IMG/VR virus record: IMGVR_UViG_3300010367_000012
Span: 48,477 to 112,476 of that record
Direction: 5' to 3' (one strand)
From: a virus
DNA length: 64,000 bases
The notes beneath the pieces were generated by a model. The model searched no databases, was not told where the DNA came from, and saw only the letters and a program-made list of their open reading frames with translations. Every line of letters starts with the position of its first letter. Position 1 is the stretch's first letter. The position numbers and the translations under genes are program-made. Shown here one piece after another: positions 29,851 through 39,471 of this stretch.

Positions 29851-31752
29851 ATGACTTATCAGCGTCCTGGGGTATACGTTAATACCTCACTAACTCCATT
29901 GTCTACGGGAACAACTTCCCCTGGGCAATCTACGGCTGCCTTTGTAGGAGTTCATACACAGGGACCTACACAGCCCACCCTTATTACAAACTGGAATGAC
30001 TTCCTAAACATCTTCGGTGGCTTTGGTAACGGTACTTCTTACTTGCCTTTCGCTGTATGGCAGTACTTCGCTAACAACGGAAACCAGTGCTACGTAACTC
30101 GTGCGGCTGCCTCTGACGCTGTAACAGCCGTTGAGACACTGAATGACCGTGAGGATGGTGTAGGAGCTGTACAGCCTCCTGCCAACGTAATCGCTACTCC
30201 AGCGGGAACTACTACTCCTTCTTACACTTACGAGTACACCGTTACCACAACCACTTCTAGTGGAGAGACTGATGGTGGAACTCCGGTAACTGCTGTAGCT
30301 AATCAGGTATTGACTTCCACAAATAAGGTAACTCTTTCTTGGACTGCCGCAACTGGAACCATTACTGGATACAAGGTTTACCGTAGAAACTTGACTCTTG
30401 ATGGTCCTACTTCTACACCGCTATTCCTTTCTGCTGTAGCATCACCAACCGTTACCTTTACTGACGATGGTTCTTATACTCCTGCTGGAGCTATCCCAAC
30501 CTTCAACAGCACTGGAACTGCTGTACCTATCCTTAAGCTTTCCTGTGTTGCCGTTGGTGCATGGGGAAACAACATCTATGTAGATATCACTAACAGCTCA
30601 ACTGGAGCTGGACGATTCAACCTACTTGTTCGTTACGGTGGAACTGCTGATTCAAATATCGTTGAGAGATTCCTTGACGTAACTATGAATCGCACAGACG
30701 CTCGTTACGCTGTAGCTATGATCAACTCCACTCTACTGGGATCTAAGTACATTCAGGCTTCTGATCTAGGTACTTACACCACATGGAATACAGACATCAC
30801 TCCACGTCTACAGAGCGCAACCGCTTTGTCTGGTGGATCTGATGGTGTAGCAACTCCTAGCCTTCTAACAGCAACACAGAGACTAGCAACAATTCAGGGA
30901 AACATTGACCTGAATCTTCCAGGTGTAACAGATACCTTGACTCTGAATCCTGTTCTTGCATGGACAGACGCTCAGCCAAATATCTTTACCGTTGTAGACG
31001 CTCCACAGGCAATCATCGGTTCTGATGGTGTTACTCCTTCTGAGGCAGCAACAGTAAACAATTACCTAGCAATGGTAGTAGGAAATGCTGAGATCGTTCC
31101 TTCTCCACAGGTAGCTGTATACGCTCCTTGGCTACAGGTTCCAGACCCTATCTCTTCTACTCCTGGTGCAACCAGAAAGCTTCCCCCTGGTGGAGCTGTC
31201 CTAGGTCTTTACTCTCAGACTGACGCTCAGTACGGAGTACAGAAGTCTCCTGCTGGAGTAACCATTCCAGTTCAGAGAGTTGCTGGAGTAGAGCTGCCAT
31301 TCCAGAATTCAAATCTAGATACACTAAATACAAATGGTGTTAACATTATTCGTAACGTATCTAGCTATGGTTTCTGTGTAATGGGTGCAAGAACACTTCT
31401 ACCTAATCAGCCTAACCGCTATGTCGCTATCCAGCGTACCTTGATGAGCATTACCGAAACGCTGCAAGACATTACTCAGGTAGCTATTTTCGAGAACAAC
31501 AATTCAGCCCTTTGGTCAAAGCTAGGAGCTATTGTTACTCAGTACCTACAGGGAATTTGGCAGCAAGGTGTTCTTCAGGGTGACACTGCTGACGCAGCCT
31601 ACTTCGTACAGTGTGACGCTGGAAACAATACGCCTACATCAATTGCTTCTGGTGAAGTTCACGTTCAGGTTGGATTGGCTTTGAATAGTCCTGCTGAGTT
31701 CATCGTTATCGATATCAACCAGATGGCCTCTTCATCAACCACTTCATCATAA
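29851..31752 (+). CDS. Tail sheath protein with inserted FnIII-like domain
   Basis: This 633-residue protein has the typical sheath N-terminus YQRPGVYVNTSLTPLS and AFVGVHTQGPTQPTLI. The core (residues 230-420) contains KLSCVAVGAWGNNIYVDI, and the conserved C-terminal domain has GVNIIRNVSSYGFCVMGARTL and RYVAIQRTLMSITETLQ. Residues about 108-217 are a fibronectin III-like insert (PPANVIATPAGTTTPSYTYE, KVTLSWTAATG, ITGYKVYRRN) exposed on the outer sheath surface by analogy. It contracts to drive the tube through the envelope. AGGAGA precedes the ATG. Confidence 0.94.
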   Translation: MTYQRPGVYVNTSLTPLSTGTTSPGQSTAAFVGVHTQGPTQPTLITNWNDFLNIFGGFGNGTSYLPFAVWQYFANNGNQCYVTRAAASDAVTAVETLNDREDGVGAVQPPANVIATPAGTTTPSYTYEYTVTTTTSSGETDGGTPVTAVANQVLTSTNKVTLSWTAATGTITGYKVYRRNLTLDGPTSTPLFLSAVASPTVTFTDDGSYTPAGAIPTFNSTGTAVPILKLSCVAVGAWGNNIYVDITNSSTGAGRFNLLVRYGGTADSNIVERFLDVTMNRTDARYAVAMINSTLLGSKYIQASDLGTYTTWNTDITPRLQSATALSGGSDGVATPSLLTATQRLATIQGNIDLNLPGVTDTLTLNPVLAWTDAQPNIFTVVDAPQAIIGSDGVTPSEAATVNNYLAMVVGNAEIVPSPQVAVYAPWLQVPDPISSTPGATRKLPPGGAVLGLYSQTDAQYGVQKSPAGVTIPVQRVAGVELPFQNSNLDTLNTNGVNIIRNVSSYGFCVMGARTLLPNQPNRYVAIQRTLMSITETLQDITQVAIFENNNSALWSKLGAIVTQYLQGIWQQGVLQGDTADAAYFVQCDAGNNTPTSIASGEVHVQVGLALNSPAEFIVIDINQMASSSTTSS

Positions 31753-31763
31753 GGAGTAACTAA

Positions 31764-32342
31764 ATGGCTACGTCTCACGCGTCTCCGCTAGCCAAGGCAA
31801 CGCCCTCTATTGCCCACTTGGCTACAGACCCACTAAGAAATTTCAAGTTTAATGTAAATATCATGCACCCCCGCCTTACTGGATTTGCTACTCTGGGATT
31901 CATGACCGTTTCCGGTTTGAATATCACCACTGAAGTAATTCCATATCGTGAGGGTGGAATGAATACCACTACACAGAAGATGCCCGGACAGTCCGATTTC
32001 GCACCTATCACCCTATCTCAGGGGGTTGCTGTCGGTTCGGGTCCTATGTGGAAGTGGATGAAGGAACTCTTTACAGTTCAACAGGGAACTGGTACAGGTG
32101 ATCCTGGTAAGGACTTCCGCGCAACTGTAGACATCATGGTGCTTGACCACCCTGTAACTACTTCTACTGTTCCTGTTAAGGCTATCTATCGCGTCTATAA
32201 CGCATGGCCAACAAGCATTGCATTCTCTGACCTAGACGCTGGAGCCAATGCGGTTCTTATGCAGCAGCTTTCCCTAGCTCATGAGGGCTTTGACTTTAAG
32301 CTTGCTACAAGCACAGGTCTAAACGGAGTTACCTTTAACTAG
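31764..32342 (+). CDS. Tail tube protein (T4 gp19-like)
   Basis: This 192-residue protein matches the gp19/tube family: DPLRNFKFNVNI, then GFMTVSGLNITTEVIPYREGG, a KMPGQSDFAPITLSQGV segment, MWKWMKEL, YRVYNAWPTSIAFSDLDAG, and the late LSLAHEGFDF. Hexamers stack to form the tube inside the sheath. It follows the sheath gene by 11 bases with AAGGAG. Confidence 0.94.
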   Translation: MATSHASPLAKATPSIAHLATDPLRNFKFNVNIMHPRLTGFATLGFMTVSGLNITTEVIPYREGGMNTTTQKMPGQSDFAPITLSQGVAVGSGPMWKWMKELFTVQQGTGTGDPGKDFRATVDIMVLDHPVTTSTVPVKAIYRVYNAWPTSIAFSDLDAGANAVLMQQLSLAHEGFDFKLATSTGLNGVTFN

Positions 32343-32386
32343 GATAGAATGAGTACTAATCTTTCGTGACAATATTTGGAGAACGT

Positions 32387-33247
32387 ATGGAACACCAGAT
32401 GCCTCAGTATTCAATGTCCTTCGATGACGATCAGGGGCAGGTAGTAAATGACAGCACAGATATCAATTCGTTAACGAAGAAGGTATTGCAGTCAATGAAC
32501 TCTGCTCCTGTCATTGACGAACTTCCTGATACCTACGTAACACTTCCTGCTGGAATTGTCGTAGATGGAAGAGTGGATAACAGTGCTGAAGTTCGTGAAT
32601 TAACTGGTGAGCACGAGGAGAAGTTGGCTAAGGCTCGTCTGTCTAATAACGCAGCCAAGTATGTCAATACTCTTCTACAGTGTGGAACAGTTTCTATTGG
32701 TGGACAAGAAGCCACCCCAGCACTTCTAGACTCTCTGCTTCAGGGAGATCTGGATATGCTTATGCTCGCTATTCGCAGAGCAACCTTCGGTGAGGAATTT
32801 GAAGTCTATGAAGTAGAGTGTCCTCACTGCCAGGAACTAAATGATCTAGAGCTTAACCTTAAGGACATTCCCGTACAAAAGTTAGAGGACCCCGAGACTC
32901 GGGAGTTTCTTATAGATCTTCGTAAGGGTAGACAAGCTAAGATCAAGTTCCCGACAGGTGCAGTTCAGAATGAGATCTTCAAGAACAACCTAACCATTCC
33001 AGAGATGAACTCTCTTACTCTTGCCGAGTGTGTTATTTCCTTTATCGAAAAGGATGGCACTGAGCTGAAGTCAACTGGTCTGGCAGATGTAAAGAAGCTA
33101 GGTCTAGCTGACAGAAAGACTCTTCAGGAATACATCTATGATAATCAGCCCGGACCACGATACGATCAGGTTACTGCCCTGTGTGCATCGTGCGAAGGAG
33201 AGGTTCCTGTCCCGCTAAATGTGGGTATCCTATTTCGTGAACTCTGA
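32387..33247 (+). CDS. Tail assembly chaperone/gp26-like protein with zinc-ribbon motifs
   Basis: ATG 32387, five bases after GGAG, is preferred over GTG 32366. Residues about 40-120 include LPAGIVVDG and LLDSLLQGDLDMLMLAIRRATFG. A CPHC pair (about 144) and a late CASC pair (about 270) could form a zinc ribbon. The pattern resembles the T4 gp26-like baseplate assembly family and occupies the tail-chaperone position between tube and tape measure. The next gene overlaps its 3' end by 29 bases in the +1 frame. Confidence 0.7.
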   Translation: MEHQMPQYSMSFDDDQGQVVNDSTDINSLTKKVLQSMNSAPVIDELPDTYVTLPAGIVVDGRVDNSAEVRELTGEHEEKLAKARLSNNAAKYVNTLLQCGTVSIGGQEATPALLDSLLQGDLDMLMLAIRRATFGEEFEVYEVECPHCQELNDLELNLKDIPVQKLEDPETREFLIDLRKGRQAKIKFPTGAVQNEIFKNNLTIPEMNSLTLAECVISFIEKDGTELKSTGLADVKKLGLADRKTLQEYIYDNQPGPRYDQVTALCASCEGEVPVPLNVGILFREL

Positions 33248-33473
33248 TTACAAAATACTGTATAAAGAATATGAGCAGTTAACAGACGCATTCCATTGGC
33301 CTGTTTCAGAATCTCGTCAATTGACTTATAGGGAAAGAAAGCATTGGATTAAGAGATACTTGTATAAGCTGGAGCAGGAATACGAGCGAATGCACCAAGC
33401 TAATAACTCAACACAAGTCACCATGAGATCCGTAGGACAAGGTGTTACTTTCGGTGGAATGCCTTATAGGTAA
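33219..33473 (+). CDS. Second tail assembly chaperone candidate, 84 aa
   Basis: The ATG at 33219 lies inside the end of the upstream gene. The protein is aromatic and charged (ILYKEYEQLTDAFHWPVSESRQL, ERKHWIKRYLYKLEQEYERM) with a C-terminal VTFGGMPYR. Position directly before the tape measure and overlap with the previous frame match the usual pair of tail assembly chaperones. No obvious slippery heptamer is seen, so separate initiation is assumed. Confidence 0.65.
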   Translation: MWVSYFVNSDYKILYKEYEQLTDAFHWPVSESRQLTYRERKHWIKRYLYKLEQEYERMHQANNSTQVTMRSVGQGVTFGGMPYR

Positions 33474-33511
33474 TATAATGAAAGTAACAACTTGACATTA
33501 GGAGACCTCAA

Positions 33512-36500
33512 GTGGCTACACCTACTCCGCCCAATACAGGGCCAAATATCGGAGCCAGCCGCTTGTTGGGGACCAATGGTCTTCAGCAGGCGGTTGATTC
33601 GTTAACGCAACAAGTTAATAGACTTTCACAGAGCGTCGGGAATTTGCAATCAGGATTCCAAGGCGCTGGTAATGCTGCACGAAATTCTGGTTCCGGAAGT
33701 AACGGAAGCATCTGGAATAGTGGTTCCAACCGTACCTCTTATGGTTCAAATGGTGGAGGCGGTAGATTCACTGTAGGTTCTCTTGGTGGTAATTCCTCCA
33801 ATGGTGGAGGCGGAAACTTCGGTAACCTTATGGGCATGTCTCGCATGTCTGCAACCGTAGGAGCCATTGCAGGTATTGGTTCTTCCCTAGTCAACTATGC
33901 AAACAAGAACATGGCTACCAATTTCCAGTTGGATTACTTTGGTACAGCCTCTTCTGTTGCTGGTGGTGGAGGAAGAGCGGGAAACAATCTTGCTCGTGCT
34001 CTAGCAGTAAACAACAACATGGTTGGACTGAATGCTACTGACGTTACTAAAGCTGGATATGTAAATCAGTACACCTTCGGTAACGCTCAGTTCAATGGAC
34101 AGGCCAATCCAGCATTCCAGTCAGGGATGCGTCAGGCTAATGCCTTCGCTTATGCCAACCCAACTCAGGGTGCATATGGTGGAGCGCTTGCAGCTCAGCA
34201 GACTTACTCAGCGCGTGCGGCTTTCGTAGCCCCAGCTCTAGGTCTTGCTAGTCCTTATCTACAAGGTGGAGTCAAGAACTCCATGCAGAATATCGCTGGT
34301 TCTATTTATCAGAGAACCTTCGGTAATCAGAATGTTACTAATAAGCAATTAAACGCCGCTCTGAGACAGGGTGGCTCTCTTGACGTTAACCTTCAGTACT
34401 TCGGTGCACAGATGGGTTGGAGTCAGGGAACTGTTCAGGAATACCGCAATGTTATTCAGGGACAGGTTGCAGCACAGAACAAGGGAATGTCTGAGACTAA
34501 GTACTACAACCTACTTGGTCAGGCTGCTGGTGGAAATCGTTCTGCGATTAATCAGCTAGCCAAGACAACGAACATGGGAACTTCTATGTTCGAGAACCAG
34601 AGAAATCTGAATGCCACTCGTCTTACTCGACAGAATGACATCCTGGATTCACTGGCTCCTGCATTCGATGCAGCAACAAAGGCAGTAGACAAGTTCAGTC
34701 AGGCTTTGACTCACTTCCTACAGGCTACACATCTTGATACTGCAATCGGTGCTTCCTCTGGATTCCTAGCACCCTTCTCTAACGCCCTGGGTGGCCTTGG
34801 TGGAGGCTTGGGAGCCGGTCTAGGACTCATGGGTGCCCGTGGTCTTATGAGGGGCGGAGGAGGGCTTCTAGGGCGTTTGGGAGGACTCTTCGGAAGAGGT
34901 GGTGCAGGAGCAGCCGCAGCGGGTGAAGGTGGTCTGATTGACGCTGGAGTAGCTGGAGCTGGTGCCGGATCAGGTGGAGCAAGTGTTATCACTTCCCTTG
35001 GTGCTGGTGGTGCTGCTACAGGAATCGGTGAAGGATTACTAGCCGGATCTGGATTTGGTGCTGCTGCTCTTGGTGTAGGAATTGGTGGGCATATGCTTAC
35101 CAAGCATTTCATCAAGGATAAGAAAAAGCGTAAGTGGGCTAACGTCGGTGTTGACGCTGGAGCTGGTGCCCTTACTGGTGCTGCTATTGGTTCCGTTGTT
35201 CCTGTTCTTGGAACAGGTGTTGGTGCTGCCGTTGGTGGTGTTATCGGTGCTGGTATCGGTCTATTCGGTGGAGCAAGTGGTGAAGGTGGAGTAACTGGAA
35301 CTACTGGTAACTCTGCTAGAAACTCTTCTGTACAGGGAGCTACTACAGCTTCTGCTGCACAGATCATTAAGAATGCTGAGACACAGCTTGGTGTTAAGTA
35401 CCAGTGGGGTGCCGAATCTCCTGGAAAGGCATTCGACTGTTCTGGACTTACACAGTGGGCATACGGAAAGGCTGGAGTAAAGATTCCGCGTGTCGCTGCT
35501 GACCAGCAGAAGATTGGAACTAAGGTTCCAACAAACAAGACACAGCCTGGTGACCTTCTATTCGTAGGTTCTCCTGCTCACCACGTAGTAATGTCTATCG
35601 GTAATGGAAAGATCATTGAGGCTCCTCACCCTGGAGCTAACGTAACCATCCGTGCACTGAACCCAAGTGAATTCACTAGCGCTACTCGTATTGTTGGTTC
35701 TATCGGAAACATGAACTCATTGCTGAATGGTAATGAGGATAACTCTGGTGGAACTCTGAACAATCAGCAGAACACTTTGGGTGGAGACCTAGGAAACCTA
35801 TCAGGTACCAGCGAGGCTCAGGCTATTGCTTCTGCTCTCGCAGGATCAGCAGCCGGAATTCCTATGGTGGCTGAAGCTAAGAACACAAGCAGCACAACAT
35901 CAGCCGGAACAGGATCTAATCCAAAGGCAACAGGAAGTAATGCACAAGGACATTTGAAGTCTTACGCCAAGGCTCTATTGAATAAGTACGGCTGGGGAAA
36001 TCAGTGGGATGACTTCAATGCTCTTGAAATGTCTGAGGCTGGTTGGAACGTACACGCTACTAACCCAAGCTCAGGTGCTTATGGTCTAGCTCAGGCTCTT
36101 CCTGCTTCTAAGTACAGCAGCGCTGGTAAGGACTGGAAGACTTCTGGTGAGACTCAGCTTAATTGGATGATGAGTTATATCAAGGGTCGCTATGGATCTC
36201 CTAGTGCAGCCTGGTCATTCCACCAGAAGAATAATTGGTATGATAAGGGCGCTTGGAGTATTGATAAGGATCAGCCAGCGACAGTTCACAAGGGTGAAAT
36301 GATTATCCCTGCACAGCAGGCTGAGACTATTCGTCAGACACTTCTGAACAATACCTTCAATCCAAATCTTCAGAGAGCTGCTGGTGTTGGTTCACACGCT
36401 GGTATTACCTTCGGAGATATCCACGTCAACCTTCCGTCTACATATTCTGGTACCGCACAAGATGCCAAGAATGTGGGTAAGATGATTACCGATGCAATTG

Positions 36501-36541
36501 ATGAGCAGCTTCGTATTAAGAATCTACAGATTGGACAGTAA
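33512..36541 (+). CDS. Tape measure protein with two peptidoglycan hydrolase domains
   Basis: This 1009-residue protein starts with GTG behind AGGAGA. An N-terminal Asn/Gly/Ser-rich region and helical part are followed by a very Gly/Ala-rich hydrophobic section (about residues 425-600). An NlpC/P60 domain spans about 610-725, with catalytic Cys in AFDCSGLTQWAYG (about 643) and His in SPAHHVVMSIGNG (about 690). A lysozyme/transglycosylase-like domain spans about 815-905, with ALEMSEAGW, TNPSSGAYGLAQALP and GSPSAAWSFHQ. The protein sets tail length and probably opens the cell wall at injection. Confidence 0.92.
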   Translation: MATPTPPNTGPNIGASRLLGTNGLQQAVDSLTQQVNRLSQSVGNLQSGFQGAGNAARNSGSGSNGSIWNSGSNRTSYGSNGGGGRFTVGSLGGNSSNGGGGNFGNLMGMSRMSATVGAIAGIGSSLVNYANKNMATNFQLDYFGTASSVAGGGGRAGNNLARALAVNNNMVGLNATDVTKAGYVNQYTFGNAQFNGQANPAFQSGMRQANAFAYANPTQGAYGGALAAQQTYSARAAFVAPALGLASPYLQGGVKNSMQNIAGSIYQRTFGNQNVTNKQLNAALRQGGSLDVNLQYFGAQMGWSQGTVQEYRNVIQGQVAAQNKGMSETKYYNLLGQAAGGNRSAINQLAKTTNMGTSMFENQRNLNATRLTRQNDILDSLAPAFDAATKAVDKFSQALTHFLQATHLDTAIGASSGFLAPFSNALGGLGGGLGAGLGLMGARGLMRGGGGLLGRLGGLFGRGGAGAAAAGEGGLIDAGVAGAGAGSGGASVITSLGAGGAATGIGEGLLAGSGFGAAALGVGIGGHMLTKHFIKDKKKRKWANVGVDAGAGALTGAAIGSVVPVLGTGVGAAVGGVIGAGIGLFGGASGEGGVTGTTGNSARNSSVQGATTASAAQIIKNAETQLGVKYQWGAESPGKAFDCSGLTQWAYGKAGVKIPRVAADQQKIGTKVPTNKTQPGDLLFVGSPAHHVVMSIGNGKIIEAPHPGANVTIRALNPSEFTSATRIVGSIGNMNSLLNGNEDNSGGTLNNQQNTLGGDLGNLSGTSEAQAIASALAGSAAGIPMVAEAKNTSSTTSAGTGSNPKATGSNAQGHLKSYAKALLNKYGWGNQWDDFNALEMSEAGWNVHATNPSSGAYGLAQALPASKYSSAGKDWKTSGETQLNWMMSYIKGRYGSPSAAWSFHQKNNWYDKGAWSIDKDQPATVHKGEMIIPAQQAETIRQTLLNNTFNPNLQRAAGVGSHAGITFGDIHVNLPSTYSGTAQDAKNVGKMITDAIDEQLRIKNLQIGQ

Positions 36542-37338
36542 TGGCTAAGAAACTACCATCAGAGCCAATCTCTGGAAGCCTATTCCCCGTAATCAAGGGG
36601 AAGCCAGGAAACGTAGTCTTCCAGAATCCACCATTCCACCCAAACATCCTTGCGGTTGGTGGAGCGAACAAAGCGATTAACCCGCCTGGTAGAGATGACT
36701 ACAACCCTGGTGCAGGTACTAAGAACTTCCACCGTGGAATTATGATGGCTGGTCACGGAGCTGTAGACGCTTCTAAAGATCCGTATCAGTACAGAGTTAA
36801 TTTCCTGTACAACCCTTCCACCATTCAGGAGACTCGTTCCATTGATCTCAATGCTGGACAGCTTCCTTCATATGCGAGAAGCACAGACGATCCTGGTTCA
36901 TACGCAACTGCGCTGAATACAGCAGTCAACTTCTCTCTTCTATTCGATAGAACATATGAGATGTGGGATAAGAGTTATGGAGAAACACTTGCTGGAACAT
37001 TCGGAGTAAGAGTAGACGTAGAAGCTTTCTATAACCTTATGGGAATCAACTACTTCGTAGATCAGTCTGAGGTAACCGGATCAGCTCCATCTTCTATCAA
37101 CTTCACTGGACCTGCTAAGACTACAGTTCAGGGTCCTATGCAGATGGTACCTACTCAGTTGATCTTCGGTAACAACTCTGTTGGAGCCCTTCAGTACTTT
37201 GGTTATGTGTCTACATTCGACGTTACATATACTCACTTTACTCAGCAGATGGTTCCTGTTCGTTGTGCAATTAACGTGAACTTCACAGCACTTCCATATC
37301 AGACATCGAATACATCTACTACTAAGAACAATGGCTAA
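36541..37338 (+). CDS. Baseplate/tail protein, 265 aa
   Basis: The ATG overlaps the tape-measure stop (TAATGG). Features are DPYQYRVNFLYNPSTIQETRSIDL, TAVNFSLLFDRTYEMWD and QLIFGNNSVGALQYFGYVSTFDVTYTHFTQQMVPVRCAINVNF. This order (NPxTI near the start, a late paired beta region on a hub) matches proteins that precede LysM/gpX genes in contractile phages, linking tube initiator to hub. A specific family name is not certain. Confidence 0.75.
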   Translation: MAKKLPSEPISGSLFPVIKGKPGNVVFQNPPFHPNILAVGGANKAINPPGRDDYNPGAGTKNFHRGIMMAGHGAVDASKDPYQYRVNFLYNPSTIQETRSIDLNAGQLPSYARSTDDPGSYATALNTAVNFSLLFDRTYEMWDKSYGETLAGTFGVRVDVEAFYNLMGINYFVDQSEVTGSAPSSINFTGPAKTTVQGPMQMVPTQLIFGNNSVGALQYFGYVSTFDVTYTHFTQQMVPVRCAINVNFTALPYQTSNTSTTKNNG

Positions 37339-37347
37339 GGAGAGATT

Positions 37348-37629
37348 ATGACTATCAGCATCTACAGCAGATACGCAGATAATATTCTTATTCCTGTCAA
37401 GGATTCAAAGGCTATTACTCGATCTACTATCGTTATCAATCCTCCTAGTAATCCAGCTACCTATAGCATTAGCACCTACACTTGGCAGGTTGGTGATCAG
37501 ATTGATTACCTAGCCTACTCAGCTTATGGTGATGAGACTCAGTGGTGGCGTATAGCCAATGCGAATCCAGAGATCCTGTTCTGGAATGACGTGGCCCCAG
37601 GGGCTCAGATAAGAGTGCCTAGTGCTTAA
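37348..37629 (+). CDS. LysM/gpX-like baseplate protein
   Basis: This 93-residue protein has QVGDQIDYLAYSAYGDETQWWRIANANPEI followed by PGAQIRVPSA, the LysM-like pattern of phage tail protein X and T4 gp53-type proteins. It would bind peptidoglycan or bridge baseplate parts. AAGGAGAG precedes the ATG. The next gene's GTG lies inside its last codons. Confidence 0.85.
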   Translation: MTISIYSRYADNILIPVKDSKAITRSTIVINPPSNPATYSISTYTWQVGDQIDYLAYSAYGDETQWWRIANANPEILFWNDVAPGAQIRVPSA

Positions 37630-38857
37630 TCCAGCTCCGTCATATCCATATTTCGATGTGTATATAGGAGGGTCTGATCAGCTCTCCTATTACACACCTT
37701 GTGTAAAGATTCTTCAGAAGACAAATACACATACGATTGCCCTACTAGATGTTGTATATGTAGGTAGTAATTTGAATTCCACAAGCAGTGCTTCTCTAAG
37801 AAAGTGGAGCTACCTAAAGGAATCAACACCTATTCAGATCAACTATGGTCAGCGTCCTAACTATGTCTATTCATTTCTGGGCTACGTGTCTTCTTATAAG
37901 CTGATCCGTACAGGCTCAGACGCTGGTTACAACGGCCTGACAACCTCTACCGTGCAGTACACCATCACTGGTGTCTCTCAGGTTATGCAGTCCACTAAGA
38001 ACACAGCATGGAAGCACACGAGCCCATCTACTATCGCGGGAAACATCGCGGTACAGAATGGGCTCCGTGGAATTATTCACACCTATCAGTCAGCCATTGA
38101 CTATCGTCTACAGAACACCAGTGACTTCAAGTTCCTGGCTCAGCTTGCAGATGAAATTGGCTACAGATTCTATGTGGATAATACTGATATGTATTTCATT
38201 AATCCTAAGCAAATTCTGGATAGAGGGAATACTAGAAATGTCCCAACGTTCTGGTCTCAGAATCAGCCAGGACTTTGGGACACTGTCAGATCATTCAAGC
38301 CTGTCGTAGGTACGATTACACCTGATGGTGGAATTGTGGCCAACAGAAATGTTGTTGGACTGAATCCAACTACCAGTCAGATCACTCAGGCATCCATGCA
38401 AGCTAGCGCTACTGACATAGCGGGTAGACCACTAGCTGACTACATCGATAAGTACTACACAGCAGCACCAGCCGAGTCTTACTACGAGGCTTCACAAAAG
38501 GTACTGGCCGATTCTCTTAGAAATGTCTACTGGAATACAGCGGACACAACGCTAAGAGGAGATGCAAGAATTCGTCCTAATACTCTGGTGAATCTTACTG
38601 GTCAGGCTCTGCCTTCAGATGATGGTGGTCTATGGCTAGTGGAAAGTGCTTGTCACTACATCACTAAGCCACCTCCATCAGGAAACAAGTATGCAGCAGA
38701 ATACCTTACAGACGCTGTTCTAGTAAGGGATCATATCTATACTGCAAAGGTAGATCCGATTTCAGAAACACAGAATATTACAGCAAAGGTTCCTGCTAAG
38801 CTTGTAGGAAAGAAATGGGTCTCAACGAATCTAGGAGCGACGGTATATGCAACCTAA
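37622..38857 (+). CDS. Baseplate hub protein (gpD/gp27-like)
   Basis: This 411-residue protein uses a GTG start overlapping the preceding stop by eight bases. YPYFDVYIGG, a domain with YVYSFLGYVSSYKLIRTG, VSQVMQSTKNTAWK, SDFKFLAQLADEIGYRFYVDNTDMYF and a later ADTTLRGDARIRPNTLVNLTG fit the late-control gpD/gp27 hub family, which forms a trimer at the tube tip. The stop overlaps the start of the OB-fold spike gene. Confidence 0.87.
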   Translation: MLNPAPSYPYFDVYIGGSDQLSYYTPCVKILQKTNTHTIALLDVVYVGSNLNSTSSASLRKWSYLKESTPIQINYGQRPNYVYSFLGYVSSYKLIRTGSDAGYNGLTTSTVQYTITGVSQVMQSTKNTAWKHTSPSTIAGNIAVQNGLRGIIHTYQSAIDYRLQNTSDFKFLAQLADEIGYRFYVDNTDMYFINPKQILDRGNTRNVPTFWSQNQPGLWDTVRSFKPVVGTITPDGGIVANRNVVGLNPTTSQITQASMQASATDIAGRPLADYIDKYYTAAPAESYYEASQKVLADSLRNVYWNTADTTLRGDARIRPNTLVNLTGQALPSDDGGLWLVESACHYITKPPPSGNKYAAEYLTDAVLVRDHIYTAKVDPISETQNITAKVPAKLVGKKWVSTNLGATVYAT

Positions 38858-39458
38858 GTATGATGCTATCTACCGTGCTCTTGTCACCTCTACTGCGGAC
38901 GCTACCAACTCAGGAAAGATCAGAGTTCAGTGTCCGCAGATAGCGGGACTAGCAGAGATCAGAGCAGCCGAACCAGTTAATCCGACTCAGCCTGTTCCTA
39001 AAGTAGGAACTACTATCTGGATTATGTTCAGCGGTGGAGATATTACTAAGCCTGCTTACTTTGGTAATTCCATTTGGAATTCTAACTTCCTTATTCAGGA
39101 CTGGACTAACTTCACGCTAGTCAGCGGTTTCACTGGTAATGGAAATAACAATGGAACTCCGCAGTTCCAGGTGGTAAATGAATATGGTTCTCTGAAGGTA
39201 AACCTACAGGGTGGTATTAATATTACTTATCCGGGTGGAAGTATTGCAAACAGCGGAACTTGGTGTACTACCAATACCGGTGCGGGAATGCCTAACACTC
39301 TGCGCACTCTTCCTGGTGCCTGTTCTGCTGCATCTAGCACGGTCAACTCAGTAAAGATTGACTTCAGAACAGATGGAACCTGTGCCATCGTAGGTACAAA
39401 CTCCACAACTAATCAACCGCCCTGGGCTTCTATCAACGGAATAAGCTACTACATTTAA
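38847..39458 (+). CDS. Baseplate spike/hub OB-fold protein
   Basis: This 203-residue protein overlaps the hub gene by 11 bases. The N-terminus YDAIYRALVTSTADATNSGKIRVQCPQI followed by VPKVGTTIWIMFSGGDITKPAYFG is the gp5/gpV OB-fold signature. The remainder is a Gly/Asn/Thr-rich beta tail. It would cap the tube and pierce the cell surface. Confidence 0.83.
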   Translation: MQPKYDAIYRALVTSTADATNSGKIRVQCPQIAGLAEIRAAEPVNPTQPVPKVGTTIWIMFSGGDITKPAYFGNSIWNSNFLIQDWTNFTLVSGFTGNGNNNGTPQFQVVNEYGSLKVNLQGGINITYPGGSIANSGTWCTTNTGAGMPNTLRTLPGACSAASSTVNSVKIDFRTDGTCAIVGTNSTTNQPPWASINGISYYI

Positions 39459-39471
39459 TGGGATAATAAAT

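Noticed and set aside
33219-33247. Programmed frameshift between the two tail chaperone genes
   Set aside because: The overlap lacks an X XXY YYZ slippery sequence, and the downstream frame is +1 with its own ATG.
34711-35538. 275-codon minus-strand frame
   Set aside because: Pro/Ala-rich antisense of the Gly-rich tape measure; no start signals.
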